Below the pieces are notes generated by a model that worked only from the letters and a program-made list of their open reading frames with translations, was not told the DNA's origin and did no database searches. From the NCBI GenBank assembly GCA_947377725.1, contig CANCGX010000012.1:1-25136 (forward strand): a stretch of DNA of 25,136 bases, in the 5' to 3' direction. Below, piece after piece: positions 1 to 7,565 of this stretch. Each line of letters opens with the position of its first letter. Position 1 is the first letter of the stretch. Source of the stretch: Actinomycetota bacterium. GTDB taxonomy: Bacteria; Actinomycetota; Actinomycetes; Nanopelagicales; Nanopelagicaceae. The translations under genes and the position numbers were made by a program.

Positions 1-24
1 CTCTTGTTGGGTGGAGCAGCTCCT

Positions 25-2133
25 CTAAATTTGAGGAAGCGACGCAACTCCCACAGGATGAAAACGCTGACCGGTAACTTCTTCGCTTAGACCTTCGCGG
101 TCTAGGTACGGCAATATTCCGCCTAAGTGCATTGGCCATCCAGATCCCAGAAGCATGCAAATGTCTATTTCTGCTGGAGTTGAAACAACGCCCTCATCGA
201 GCATCATCCGAGCTTCCTGCGCGAGAGCTTTGAGTGCGCGGATACGAACTTCTTCAGCAGTCGATGGTTGAGAGCCCTTCTCTACTAGGGCTACAGCGTC
301 TGGATTTGGAATTTGTTTTCCATCGCCGTCCTTAATGTAGAACGTTCTAACTCCTTTTTCCACGAAGCGTTGCATGGTGGGAGAAATGCGGTACCTCTCT
401 CCAAGATTGTGGTGAAGTGTTTCTGCAACGTGCAAAGCAACCCCTGGACCAACAAGACCAAGCAACTCAAGGGATGTCATAGGCAAACCAAGAGGTTTCA
501 TAGCTACGTCTGCTATTTCGAACGGAGTTCCTTCATCGATAGCATCGGTTATTTCTCCCATAAATCTTGTTAACAATCGATTCACCACAAATGCTGGAGC
601 ATCTTTGACGATAACCATCGTTTTCTTAAGCTCTTTACCAATGGAGATTGCTGTTGCCGTTGTTGCATCATCGGTCTGTGTGGTTCTGGCAACCTCAAGA
701 AGTGGCATCACTGCAACTGGATTGAAGAAATGGAAACCTATGACACGCTCTGGGTGCTTGAGACCGCTGGCCATCGCTTCAACAGAAAGGGAAGATGTAT
801 TTGTGGCCAGTATGCAATCTTCGGCGACTATTCCTTCGAGTTCGGCGAATAAGGTTTGTTTCAAAGAGAGTTCTTCAAAAATTGCTTCGATTACAAAATT
901 GCAATCAGCATAATCAGATTTTGACGTGGAACCGCTAACTAAGGAAACTAATCGAGCTGCAGCTTCCTGGGTCATCCGACGCTTTTCAACAAGTTTGGTA
1001 ATTTCACCGTGGATAAATGCCAAGCCTTTGTCGACTCGTTCTTGATCTAAATCAGTTATTACGACCGGAACTTTCAAGTTACGGAGTATGAGTAGAGCAA
1101 GTTGTGAAGCCATCAATCCAGCGCCAACAACACCTACTTTTGAAACTTTACGAGCAAGTGCTGGTTTGGGTGCGCCTTCTACCTTCTTGCGCTTTTTCTG
1201 AATGAGATTGAAAGAGTAAAGGGATGCTCGGAGAGCGTCGCTCATAGTGAGATCGGCTAGCGCTTGATCCTCGGCATCAAAGCCCGTGCTAAGAGTATTG
1301 CTGCGTGCGGCCTCTATTAGTTCCAGTGCCTTAGTTGGAGACGGTAGTTCGGCTCCGCCATATTTCTTGAGCATGGCGGCGCGACCAATAGATAGAGCGC
1401 TCTTCCATTCTTCGTCAAAAGATTGGTTAGTGAAATCTTTTCTTTCAATCACTTTCTTGCCTGATAGGACTTGTGCGACAAACAAAACTGAATTTTCAAG
1501 GAAGTCGGCTGGCGCATATACGGCATCTACGACTCCGAGCGAAAGTGCATCCTTGGATTTCATCATTGTGTTGTTATTGAGTGCGTTAAGCATTATTACT
1601 TGCACTGCATTTGTAGGCCCTATGAGTTTTGGCAATATTGTTGCGCCACCCCATCCTGGCACCAAGCCAAGAAAAACTTCAGGCAATCCGGTGAAAGCAG
1701 TAGTGGCGAGTGTTCTGTAATTGCAGTGAAGCCCAACTTCAAGTCCTCCGCCAAGGGCTAATCCATTAATGAAAGCAAAAGTTGGTTTCTTGCTTTCGCC
1801 AAGTCTGCGAAATACATCGTGCCCAAGTTTTCCAACTGCAACTGCTTGCTCGCGCTGACTCAGCATTGAAAGAGCTGATAGATCGGCTCCGGCAGCGAAG
1901 ATGAAAGGTTTTCCTGTTATGGCGATCGCGACGGCTTCACTTGATTCCGCAGCTGTAATAGCTTCGTTGAGTTTTTCAAGAGACGTTGGCCCAAAAGTAT
2001 TGGGACGGGTGTGGTCTAGCCCATTGTCGAGAGTAATCAAGGCGAGAGAACCTTCGAATCCAAATGGAGTGAGGTCGACCTGTCGCAAAAGCGCTTGTGT
2101 TACAACCTCGTCAGGATTTGTAATGTTTACCAT
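25..2133 (-). CDS. fadB: Fatty-acid oxidation complex alpha subunit (enoyl-CoA hydratase / 3-hydroxyacyl-CoA dehydrogenase)
   Basis: A bifunctional beta-oxidation enzyme: it hydrates 2-enoyl-CoA and then oxidises the 3-hydroxyacyl-CoA with NAD+. The 702 residues show a crotonase domain (about 15-210) with both catalytic glutamates in place, E132 in GGGLEVG and E152 in LPEVFLG. A Rossmann domain follows (about 331-510), with its GAGLMA loop at 337 and the catalytic-His motif HFFNPV at 468. A C-terminal 3HCDH domain completes the usual FadB order and length. The chosen ATG overlaps the thiolase stop as TAATG, so translation is probably coupled. An open extension to 2202 would run inside the thiolase gene and is less likely. 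Together with the upstream thiolase it forms a FadAB-type unit. The family call is firm; chain-length preference cannot be read. Confidence 0.95.
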   Translation of the reverse strand: MVNITNPDEVVTQALLRQVDLTPFGFEGSLALITLDNGLDHTRPNTFGPTSLEKLNEAITAAESSEAVAIAITGKPFIFAAGADLSALSMLSQREQAVAVGKLGHDVFRRLGESKKPTFAFINGLALGGGLEVGLHCNYRTLATTAFTGLPEVFLGLVPGWGGATILPKLIGPTNAVQVIMLNALNNNTMMKSKDALSLGVVDAVYAPADFLENSVLFVAQVLSGKKVIERKDFTNQSFDEEWKSALSIGRAAMLKKYGGAELPSPTKALELIEAARSNTLSTGFDAEDQALADLTMSDALRASLYSFNLIQKKRKKVEGAPKPALARKVSKVGVVGAGLMASQLALLILRNLKVPVVITDLDQERVDKGLAFIHGEITKLVEKRRMTQEAAARLVSLVSGSTSKSDYADCNFVIEAIFEELSLKQTLFAELEGIVAEDCILATNTSSLSVEAMASGLKHPERVIGFHFFNPVAVMPLLEVARTTQTDDATTATAISIGKELKKTMVIVKDAPAFVVNRLLTRFMGEITDAIDEGTPFEIADVAMKPLGLPMTSLELLGLVGPGVALHVAETLHHNLGERYRISPTMQRFVEKGVRTFYIKDGDGKQIPNPDAVALVEKGSQPSTAEEVRIRALKALAQEARMMLDEGVVSTPAEIDICMLLGSGWPMHLGGILPYLDREGLSEEVTGQRFHPVGVASLPQI

Positions 2134-3350
2134 TATTTTGACGCTCCTTTGAAGTGTGGGTTCTCCCATATAACGGTGCCGCCCATACCTAAGCCGATGC
2201 ACATCGTGGTGATTCCGTATTGAACCTCTGGGTGAATTTCAAACCCTCGTGCAAGATTTAACATCAAGCGAATTCCGGAAGAAGCGAGTGGATGTCCGAC
2301 TGCAATAGCTCCGCCGAAAATATTTATGCGAGGGTCATCGTCAGCAATTCCAAAATAATCCAAAAATGAGAGAACTTGGATAGCGAAGGCTTCATTAACT
2401 TCGAAAAGACCAATGTCTTCAATTTTTAATCCAGCTTTTTCAAGAGCTTTAATGGTGCTTGGGACTGGCCCATAACCCATGATCTCTGGTTCGACTCCAG
2501 CAAATGCAAATGAAACCATTTTTGCTTTAACAGTTAAGCCAAGTTCTTTTGCTTTGCCCGCACTTGCGAGAATAGCGGCGGTAGCACCATCATTGATTCC
2601 AGATGAATTTCCCGCGGTCACTCGACCTGCAGCTCTGAATGGAGTTTTGAGTGCGGCAAGTCCTTCAAGGGTGGTTGTAGGTCGTGGAGGCTCATCAACT
2701 GTTGCAATCCCGTATCCCAATTCAGCGTTGCGAACCGCGACAGGAATTAAATTCTTTTGAATTTCACCTTTTTGATATGCAGCGGCGGTCTTCTGCTGGG
2801 ATGCAAGTGCATATTTGTCAGCGCGATCTTTTGTGAGGTGAGGAAATTTATCGTGGAGGCGTTCAGCAGTTGATCCCATGGCAAGCGCATCTTGATCAAC
2901 CAATTTTTCAGCTAAGAATCGTGGGTTTGGGTCTACTCCATCGCCAATCGGATGGTTTCCCATATGTTCAACGCCACCAGCAATTGCTACCTCATATGCT
3001 CCAGCAGCGATTGCACTTGCTAGCGTTGTAACGGAAGTCATCGCGCCAGCACACCATCGATCTACGGAGTAACCAGGAACTGTGTTTGGAATTCCGGCAA
3101 GAAGAGAAGCGCTGCGACCAAGATTCATGCCTTGGTCACCGGTTTGGGTTGCTGCAGCAATTGCAACATCATCAATCACGCTAGGGGAGAGAAGTGGATT
3201 GCGTTCCAATAACCCACGAAGGACTCGGACCATAATGTCATCGGCACGAGTATTGACGTATAAGCCACCTGATTTGCCGAATGGAGATCTCACGGCATCA
3301 ACAAGTACTGGCTGGCTATCTCCGAGAGATTGCATGTGTGAACGGGACAT
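2133..3350 (-). CDS. fadA: Acetyl-CoA acetyltransferase / 3-ketoacyl-CoA thiolase
   Basis: Thiolase of 405 residues that cleaves 3-ketoacyl-CoA to acetyl-CoA and a shortened acyl-CoA, the last step of beta-oxidation. The nucleophilic cysteine is C100 (VDRWCAGAM), the NEAFA motif is present, the catalytic histidine is H353 (GHPLASSG), and the second active-site cysteine is C384 (CIGLGMGG). The ATG is preceded by a good Shine-Dalgarno (GGAAGGTG, about 5 nt away), unlike many genes in this window. It overlaps the downstream fadB-like gene by one base. A 58-bp gap separates it from the upstream iron permease and holds an inverted repeat that could be a fatty-acid-responsive operator, so it may have its own promoter. 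A biosynthetic thiolase role is possible, but the FadB neighbour argues for degradation. Confidence 0.95.
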   Translation of the reverse strand: MSRSHMQSLGDSQPVLVDAVRSPFGKSGGLYVNTRADDIMVRVLRGLLERNPLLSPSVIDDVAIAAATQTGDQGMNLGRSASLLAGIPNTVPGYSVDRWCAGAMTSVTTLASAIAAGAYEVAIAGGVEHMGNHPIGDGVDPNPRFLAEKLVDQDALAMGSTAERLHDKFPHLTKDRADKYALASQQKTAAAYQKGEIQKNLIPVAVRNAELGYGIATVDEPPRPTTTLEGLAALKTPFRAAGRVTAGNSSGINDGATAAILASAGKAKELGLTVKAKMVSFAFAGVEPEIMGYGPVPSTIKALEKAGLKIEDIGLFEVNEAFAIQVLSFLDYFGIADDDPRINIFGGAIAVGHPLASSGIRLMLNLARGFEIHPEVQYGITTMCIGLGMGGTVIWENPHFKGASK

Positions 3351-3382
3351 CGAAACACCTTCCGTATGAAGTTACTAGAAGG

Positions 3383-3396
3383 TTACCGGTCAGTAA
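3383..3396 (-). promoter_or_regulatory. Candidate TetR-type operator upstream of fadAB
   Basis: On the minus strand the sequence reads TTACTGACCGGTAA, with TTAC/GTAA arms around a GACCGG-rich core, 33-46 nt upstream of the thiolase ATG. A possible -10 (TAACTT, 3369-3374) lies just downstream, so the repeat would cover the -35 and spacer region. TetR regulators of acyl-CoA metabolism often bind CCGGT-cored palindromes; linking one to this site is inference, and no TetR gene is in the window. Confidence 0.4.
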
Positions 3397-3408
3397 TGAA
3401 AAAGGGAA

Positions 3409-4134
3409 TTACTTGGCGACGGGAGTTTTGTGGCGCAAGGTATAAGTAAATGGTCTTAATGTAAGAATGAGATACGCGAGGACGAGAGCCCAGTTGAGAG
3501 CAATTCCTCGAGGCACAAGGCCAAATGATTGAAGATCGAGCAAGCCTTTGTGGAGGACACTGCTCGCAACCACGATAAGAGCTATGCCGCTATAGGTGAA
3601 GAATTTGCTTAAGTTAAGCCGAACGGATTTCTTGTAAATCAAAACGCCTAAAGTCACCGAAAATGCGAGACCTGCAAGCAATCCAATTGTTGGTGCAAGA
3701 CTTGTTCCTACGGTTGTAAAGCTGGCGTAGAGAAAAATACTCGTCTCTAAGCCTTCACGAGCCACACTCAAAAAAGCAGTTGAAATCAGGCCAAAAGATC
3801 CAAGCGCAACCGCTTGATCCATCTTTGAATGGAGCTCCTTGCCGATATTTCGAGCTGTTTTTTTCATCCAGAAGACCATCCACGTCACCATGGTGACGGC
3901 TCCAACAGATGTAACACCCGCAAAGAGTTCTTCACCAGATGGTGAGAGTTCGTGCGAGGTGAAGGAGAGAAACGCTCCGAAGGCTAGGCTCAGGAGAAGT
4001 GCTAGACCAACACCTATCCAAATTGCAGGGAGTGCAGATTTGCGGCCCGTTTTAGCAACATAGGCAAGCAAGATTCCAACGATGAGGGAAGCTTCTAAGC
4101 CTTCTCTGATGGCAATAAGGAATGTGTTGAGCAC
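3409..4134 (-). CDS. FTR1-family high-affinity iron permease (EfeU-like)
   Basis: Polytopic membrane protein of 241 residues and about seven hydrophobic segments. It carries the two REGLE signatures of the FTR1/EfeU family, at residues 10-14 (IREGLEASL) and 126-130 (AREGLETSI); their glutamates are known to take part in iron permeation in this family. No efeO or efeB gene is adjacent, so this is a stand-alone permease here, inserted between rnd and the fadA/fadB pair. The start is a GTG, the first start after an in-frame TAG. It has no Shine-Dalgarno, but a TAGGCT hexamer sits at -12 to -7, implying a leaderless transcript. A strong inverted repeat lies over the -35 region. The family is clear; iron as substrate is inferred from the family. 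Confidence 0.9.
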   Translation of the reverse strand: MLNTFLIAIREGLEASLIVGILLAYVAKTGRKSALPAIWIGVGLALLLSLAFGAFLSFTSHELSPSGEELFAGVTSVGAVTMVTWMVFWMKKTARNIGKELHSKMDQAVALGSFGLISTAFLSVAREGLETSIFLYASFTTVGTSLAPTIGLLAGLAFSVTLGVLIYKKSVRLNLSKFFTYSGIALIVVASSVLHKGLLDLQSFGLVPRGIALNWALVLAYLILTLRPFTYTLRHKTPVAK

Positions 4135-4140
4135 AGCAGT

Positions 4141-4146
4141 AGCCTA
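4141..4146 (-). promoter_or_regulatory. -10 box of leaderless FTR1 promoter
   Basis: TAGGCT on the minus strand at -12 to -7 from the GTG start. This is the spacing seen before ten other genes in this window, and there is no Shine-Dalgarno between the box and the start. Confidence 0.55.
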
Positions 4147-4160
4147 GAACGCATCTAATG

Positions 4161-4188
4161 AATTACGCAACTTTTATGTTGCGAAATT
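4161..4188 (-). promoter_or_regulatory. Inverted repeat (possible metal-responsive operator) upstream of FTR1
   Basis: Perfect 6-bp arms CGCAAC / GTTGCG (4166-4171 and 4178-4183) flank a 6-nt spacer. After one A-A mismatch the symmetry continues with AATT arms, giving ten paired positions in 28 bp. It lies 2 nt past the RNase D stop (4191-4193) and 27-54 nt before the FTR1 start, covering its -35 region. There is no T-run, so an operator is more likely than a terminator. It does not match the Fur, DtxR/IdeR or Zur consensus I know. Confidence 0.5.
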
Positions 4189-4190
4189 CG

Positions 4191-5498
4191 TCACTCTCCA
4201 GGGGGTTCTTGCTCCTGCGTTTCGGGGACGGCTAGCGGCTCAACCTGCCGAAGGGCATCCACCAGCAGTGCTGATATCTGATCGGCTTGCCACGAGCGTG
4301 CGGTAGCCGAAATCAGGGTTTTGTGAGCGAAGCTTTCGAGCTCCTCATCGCTACCTGCCGGAGGGTTCTGCCAGACAAGCTTTCGAAGCGCGTCGGGTGA
4401 GATGAGATTCTCGACCGGTATGTCCAACTCTTGAGCTTTGGCAATAACTGCAGCTCGTGCGTGGGTGAGACGTGCATACCCAAGGGGATTTCGGTCCTTC
4501 CATAATTTTGGTGGAGGCAAGGTGTGCGAAGGTATGCGAAGCTCGGGTAGCTGATCTGAAGGCAAGGCGATTGCTGTATTAAGTGCTTCAAACCAATCGG
4601 TCAACGGGGGATTTTGGACCCGCGAGCGACGAGTGAGGAGTCTTCTTAATTCATCAAGAGTCTTTGGCTTTGCGACGGCTGCAGTGACAAGCGCTTCGTC
4701 GTTAAATATGCGACCCGGAGCAATATCAACACGCGCGGCATATGAATCACGTGCTTCCCACAGCGCTTTGATGATTGCCAAAGTTCTGCGATCTCGAATC
4801 TTGTGCATTCCAGATGTTTTACGCCAAGGATCTGTCTTTATTGGTTTAGTAATTCCAGGGCCGTGATTGGAGAGAATTTGAGCAAAGTCTTGCTTTGCCC
4901 ACTCGAGTTTATTTTTCTCTACAAGAAGTTTTCGCACTTCGTCTCTGAGATCCACCAAGATATCAACATCTAGTGCTGCATAGACAAGCCACTCGGGATT
5001 GAGGGGGCGCTTGGACCAGTCGACTGCGCTATGTTCTTTGGCAAGTGAATAATTTAGAAGTGATTCAACAAGCGGACCGAGACCAACGCGGGGACACCCT
5101 GCAATTCGAGCAGCCAGTTCAGTGTCGAATAGAATTTTTGGATATAAACCTAACTCAGTTAAGCAAGGTAAATCCTGTGTACTTGCATGAATAATCCACT
5201 CTTCATCGTGGAATGTCTCTCCGAGCAATTTCCACAAATCAGGTGAATCTGCTGCTATCGGATCAATTAAATGAAGCCCACCTTCGCGGCGAAATATCTG
5301 TATGAGATAAGCCCTTTGACTGTACTTATAACCTGAAGCACGTTCAGCATCAATGGCTATTGGACCGGAACCTTGTTGCAACCGTGAAATAACATTTTGC
5401 AATCCATCATGAGTCACTACAAGATCGGGCATTCCATGACGTGGAAATAAAAGTGGGTCAGGTAATATTTCGGGAAGTTGCGGTGTGTTCTCGTCCAT
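4191..5498 (-). CDS. rnd: Ribonuclease D (DEDDy 3'-5' exonuclease with HRDC domain)
   Basis: A 3'-5' exoribonuclease involved in tRNA and stable-RNA 3' maturation. In this 435-residue form the DEDDy motifs are visible: Exo I AIDAE (D50, E52), Exo II with D109 in HASTQDLPCL, and Exo III YAALD (Y173, D177). A helical HRDC nucleic-acid-binding domain follows at about 215-295, with a less conserved C-terminal region. I chose the ATG; an in-frame TTG at 5507 would add three residues, and neither has a clear Shine-Dalgarno. It sits 20 bp after the DUF3000 gene, a pairing common in actinobacteria, and is probably cotranscribed with it. Confidence 0.93.
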   Translation of the reverse strand: MDENTPQLPEILPDPLLFPRHGMPDLVVTHDGLQNVISRLQQGSGPIAIDAERASGYKYSQRAYLIQIFRREGGLHLIDPIAADSPDLWKLLGETFHDEEWIIHASTQDLPCLTELGLYPKILFDTELAARIAGCPRVGLGPLVESLLNYSLAKEHSAVDWSKRPLNPEWLVYAALDVDILVDLRDEVRKLLVEKNKLEWAKQDFAQILSNHGPGITKPIKTDPWRKTSGMHKIRDRRTLAIIKALWEARDSYAARVDIAPGRIFNDEALVTAAVAKPKTLDELRRLLTRRSRVQNPPLTDWFEALNTAIALPSDQLPELRIPSHTLPPPKLWKDRNPLGYARLTHARAAVIAKAQELDIPVENLISPDALRKLVWQNPPAGSDEELESFAHKTLISATARSWQADQISALLVDALRQVEPLAVPETQEQEPPGE

Positions 5499-5518
5499 TT
5501 CGATCAAAAATTAATTGG

Positions 5519-6070
5519 TTACCGACGATTTGGCGTTAGTTGAGTAACACCATCTGGGATTGGTTCAAGCGCGGCAGATAGAGCGAGGAGATCTAGCCAA
5601 GCTCGAACATGTTCGCCAATTCTCAAACCTGACACTGGAGTCCATGAAGCTCGAACTTCAAGTTCTGAGTCTTCATCTCTACCCTCGAGCATTCCGTAGG
5701 AAACGGATGCAACTCGCGTAACGGTTCCACTTGGTGCAACGAATTCGCAATCGTATTTCTTGAGGGCTTCAATCAGCCAGCTCCATCCAACATCCGAAAG
5801 CATAGGATCAGAGGCCATTGATTGATCGATTGCTGCTCGCACAAATGTGACACATCGATACTCGCCTGACCAACCTTCTTGCCCTTTCGGGTCATGAAGA
5901 AGAACGAATCTGCCTGTTGCTGCATCTTCCAAAACGTCAGCAGTAAGAGCAATCGCAAAGGGAGCTAATTTTTGAGGAGCTGGAACTTCATCAAGCACAA
6001 TTTCTGCCCGCGGAGTTATGGCACGTATTTCTTCGATTATTTGCTCGAATGATATTTGGCTCAACCCCAT
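5519..6070 (-). CDS. DUF3000 family protein
   Basis: Conserved actinobacterial protein of unknown function, 183 residues. The diagnostic block is present: FVLLHDPKGQEGWSG, then RCVTFVRAAID, VGWSWLIEAL, SGTVTRVASVSYG and a VRASWTPV strand. No membrane segment or signal peptide is seen. It leads the operon with RNase D directly downstream, the arrangement usual in actinobacteria; any role in RNA metabolism is inferred only from that link. The ATG lacks a Shine-Dalgarno but has TATTAT at -12 to -7, so it is probably translated from a leaderless mRNA. The family call is firm. Confidence 0.93.
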   Translation of the reverse strand: MGLSQISFEQIIEEIRAITPRAEIVLDEVPAPQKLAPFAIALTADVLEDAATGRFVLLHDPKGQEGWSGEYRCVTFVRAAIDQSMASDPMLSDVGWSWLIEALKKYDCEFVAPSGTVTRVASVSYGMLEGRDEDSELEVRASWTPVSGLRIGEHVRAWLDLLALSAALEPIPDGVTQLTPNRR

Positions 6071-6076
6071 CGTTGA

Positions 6077-6082
6077 ATAATA
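6077..6082 (-). promoter_or_regulatory. -10 box of leaderless DUF3000-rnd promoter
   Basis: TATTAT on the minus strand at -12 to -7 from the DUF3000 ATG. An AACCGGTT palindrome (6100-6107) sits in the -35 region of this promoter and of the divergent one. Confidence 0.6.
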
Positions 6083-6128
6083 AATTGGTACGGGGCATAA
6101 ACCGGTTAGGCGCGAGTGATGAGACCGA

Positions 6129-6134
6129 TAACCT
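6129..6134 (+). promoter_or_regulatory. -10 box of leaderless DMT-transporter promoter
   Basis: TAACCT at -12 to -7 from the ATG at 6141, in the 70-bp divergent gap shared with the DUF3000 gene. No Shine-Dalgarno is present. Confidence 0.55.
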
Positions 6135-6140
6135 TTGCCT

Positions 6141-6980
6141 ATGAGTGCATTTCTCGCGTTATTTTCAAGCCTATTGTTCGGAACAAGCGATTACATAGGA
6201 GGTCACCTCACCAAGCGGAACAAGGTGATGACCGTTACTGGAGCGATTCAGGTTTTCGGATTTTCAGTTGGATTGATTATTCTCTTGATTACTCAGTCTT
6301 GGGTTGCACCGTCACTTTCATGGAGCGGCTATTTCTTGCCGGGGGCTTGTGCTGGCCTCATCGGCTTCGCTGGACTGAATGCATTCTTTGCCGGATTAGC
6401 TACTGGGCGAATGGGTGTTGTTTCTCCGATTTCCTCTTTATCAGTAATGATCCCAGTTACTTACTCATTTATAAATGGCGAACGACCAAGTGCGTTAGCA
6501 ATTACCGGAATGGTAATTGCATTTCTCGGTGCATTTTTTGGAAGTGGTCCAGAAATACGTGGGGGATTAAGTCTCAAGCCTTTGCTTTTTGCTGCAATCG
6601 CTGCAATGTGTTTTGGTGGCGCAGTTCTATTTTTAACTATTGGTGCCAAGTCAAATGTATTGATGACTTCGTTATCTATGCGTGTACCAGTAATTCTCAT
6701 TCTTATAGCGCTGGCTCTTAAATTCAAGACGGTCGGTTCGTTCACAAAGGTTGATTTAGGGTTGTTGGCACTTGCAGGTTCCTGCGATTTTATTGCGAAC
6801 ATGGCTCTCGGCGAAGCAACTACTTTGGGATTTGTTTCTGCAGCGGTCGTTCTTTCTTCACTCTATCCACTTGTAACTTCGGTATATGCCTTTAAATTTT
6901 CGCATGAAAGATTACACAAGTTGCAATATCTTGGAATTGTTTTTGCTGTTACTGGGGTATCGCTTATTTCACTCGGTTAG
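6141..6980 (+). CDS. EamA/DMT-family transporter
   Basis: Inner-membrane protein of 279 residues with about ten hydrophobic helices in two homologous halves, as in drug/metabolite (EamA) exporters. The first half begins with FLALFSSLLFGTSDY and ends near residue 135; the second EamA repeat begins around residue 150 (LLFAAIAAMCFGGAVL) and ends with the Leu/Gly-rich last helix. The substrate cannot be read from sequence. The ATG at 6141 is preferred over an upstream TTG because of a TAACCT -10 box at the leaderless spacing. Its 3' end overlaps the convergent reductase gene by 17 bp. Confidence 0.88.
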   Translation: MSAFLALFSSLLFGTSDYIGGHLTKRNKVMTVTGAIQVFGFSVGLIILLITQSWVAPSLSWSGYFLPGACAGLIGFAGLNAFFAGLATGRMGVVSPISSLSVMIPVTYSFINGERPSALAITGMVIAFLGAFFGSGPEIRGGLSLKPLLFAAIAAMCFGGAVLFLTIGAKSNVLMTSLSMRVPVILILIALALKFKTVGSFTKVDLGLLALAGSCDFIANMALGEATTLGFVSAAVVLSSLYPLVTSVYAFKFSHERLHKLQYLGIVFAVTGVSLISLG

Positions 6981-7500
6981 TTCTAGTCACTAATTCATAG
7001 ACCAGAAAAGTATCGTCGCCTATCTCGCTTCGTGACGTCTCCTCGTACCCACTCAAAAAATTCTTGATATCGATGTGATTTTCCCCGGAAGATTTCTGCG
7101 TGATAGTTAAGTGAAATTCGTCAATCAAGTTTTGTGAAAGTCCCTCGCGAATCAGATTGGGACCAGCTTCGATAAGGACAACTCCATCCAAAGTCTCAAG
7201 CGCGCTAGCAAGTGACATGGGGAGAATCTGCGCTTTTTCATTGACGGCAATCTTCTCGGGCAAATCCCCATGGGTAAGAACGAAAAGCGGGCAAGGCGTG
7301 GAGGAATATGGTTCATTTCGCGCAGTATTGCCACCAATAAGAATGCTATCTGCGCCTTCTCGCAGGGCATGAAATCGCCTACGGTCTTCTGGGCTGCTCA
7401 ACCCTGCCGACCTTCCAAGAAGCGTTGTCGAGCCGTCGCTTCCGACTATCAGGTTGGCTAATACTCTCTTGGGCACTCTCTTGGCTACTCTCTCTGGCAC
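6964..7500 (-). CDS. RibD C-terminal-domain reductase (dihydrofolate reductase-like fold)
   Basis: A 178-residue single-domain protein of the RibD_C family, which includes the NADPH-dependent pyrimidine reductase of riboflavin synthesis. It shows ANLIVGSDGS near the N-terminus, SSPEDRRRFHALREGADSIL, the IGGNTARNEP loop and VVLIEAGPNLI. There is no deaminase domain, so it is not a full RibD; many short homologues have unknown substrates. An ATG at 7530 would add ten residues but has neither a Shine-Dalgarno nor a -10 box. The GTG at 7500 has TACCTT exactly at -12 to -7 and was chosen. Its N-terminus is coded by a 12-bp tandem repeat giving RVPE-RVAK-RVPK-RVLA. The 3' end overlaps the convergent transporter. 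Confidence 0.8.
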   Translation of the reverse strand: MPERVAKRVPKRVLANLIVGSDGSTTLLGRSAGLSSPEDRRRFHALREGADSILIGGNTARNEPYSSTPCPLFVLTHGDLPEKIAVNEKAQILPMSLASALETLDGVVLIEAGPNLIREGLSQNLIDEFHLTITQKSSGENHIDIKNFLSGYEETSRSEIGDDTFLVYELVTRTNRVK

Positions 7501-7506
7501 TCTCAA
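7459..7506 (+). repeat. 12-bp tandem repeat, four units, coding the reductase N-terminus
   Basis: ACTCTC recurs at 7463, 7475, 7487 and 7499, exactly 12 bp apart, with partly conserved flanks (GGC/GGGC before, TT/TC after). On the minus strand each unit encodes RV plus two residues, so gain or loss of a unit would keep the reading frame. Confidence 0.75.
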
Positions 7507-7512
7507 AAGGTA
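7507..7512 (-). promoter_or_regulatory. -10 box supporting the GTG start of the RibD_C protein
   Basis: TACCTT on the minus strand at -12 to -7 from the GTG at 7500, as at the other leaderless genes here. It would fall inside the gene if the ATG at 7530 were used. Confidence 0.45.
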
Positions 7513-7553
7513 CTCATATTTTCTGGGCATCCAACGATGTCAGACCTAGGAAG

Positions 7554-7559
7554 TAGATT
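7554..7559 (+). promoter_or_regulatory. -10 box of leaderless small four-cysteine protein gene
   Basis: TAGATT at -12 to -7 from the ATG at 7566, with no Shine-Dalgarno in between. Confidence 0.55.
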
Positions 7560-7565
7560 CTTTTC

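Noticed and set aside
2134..2202. Longer N-terminus for the fadB-like protein (23 extra residues)
   Set aside because: It would lie wholly inside the thiolase gene; the ATG in the TAATG overlap fits the family start and translational coupling.
6116..6721. 201-codon plus-strand frame overlapping the DMT transporter
   Set aside because: Cys/Trp-rich out-of-frame shadow of a clear membrane protein.
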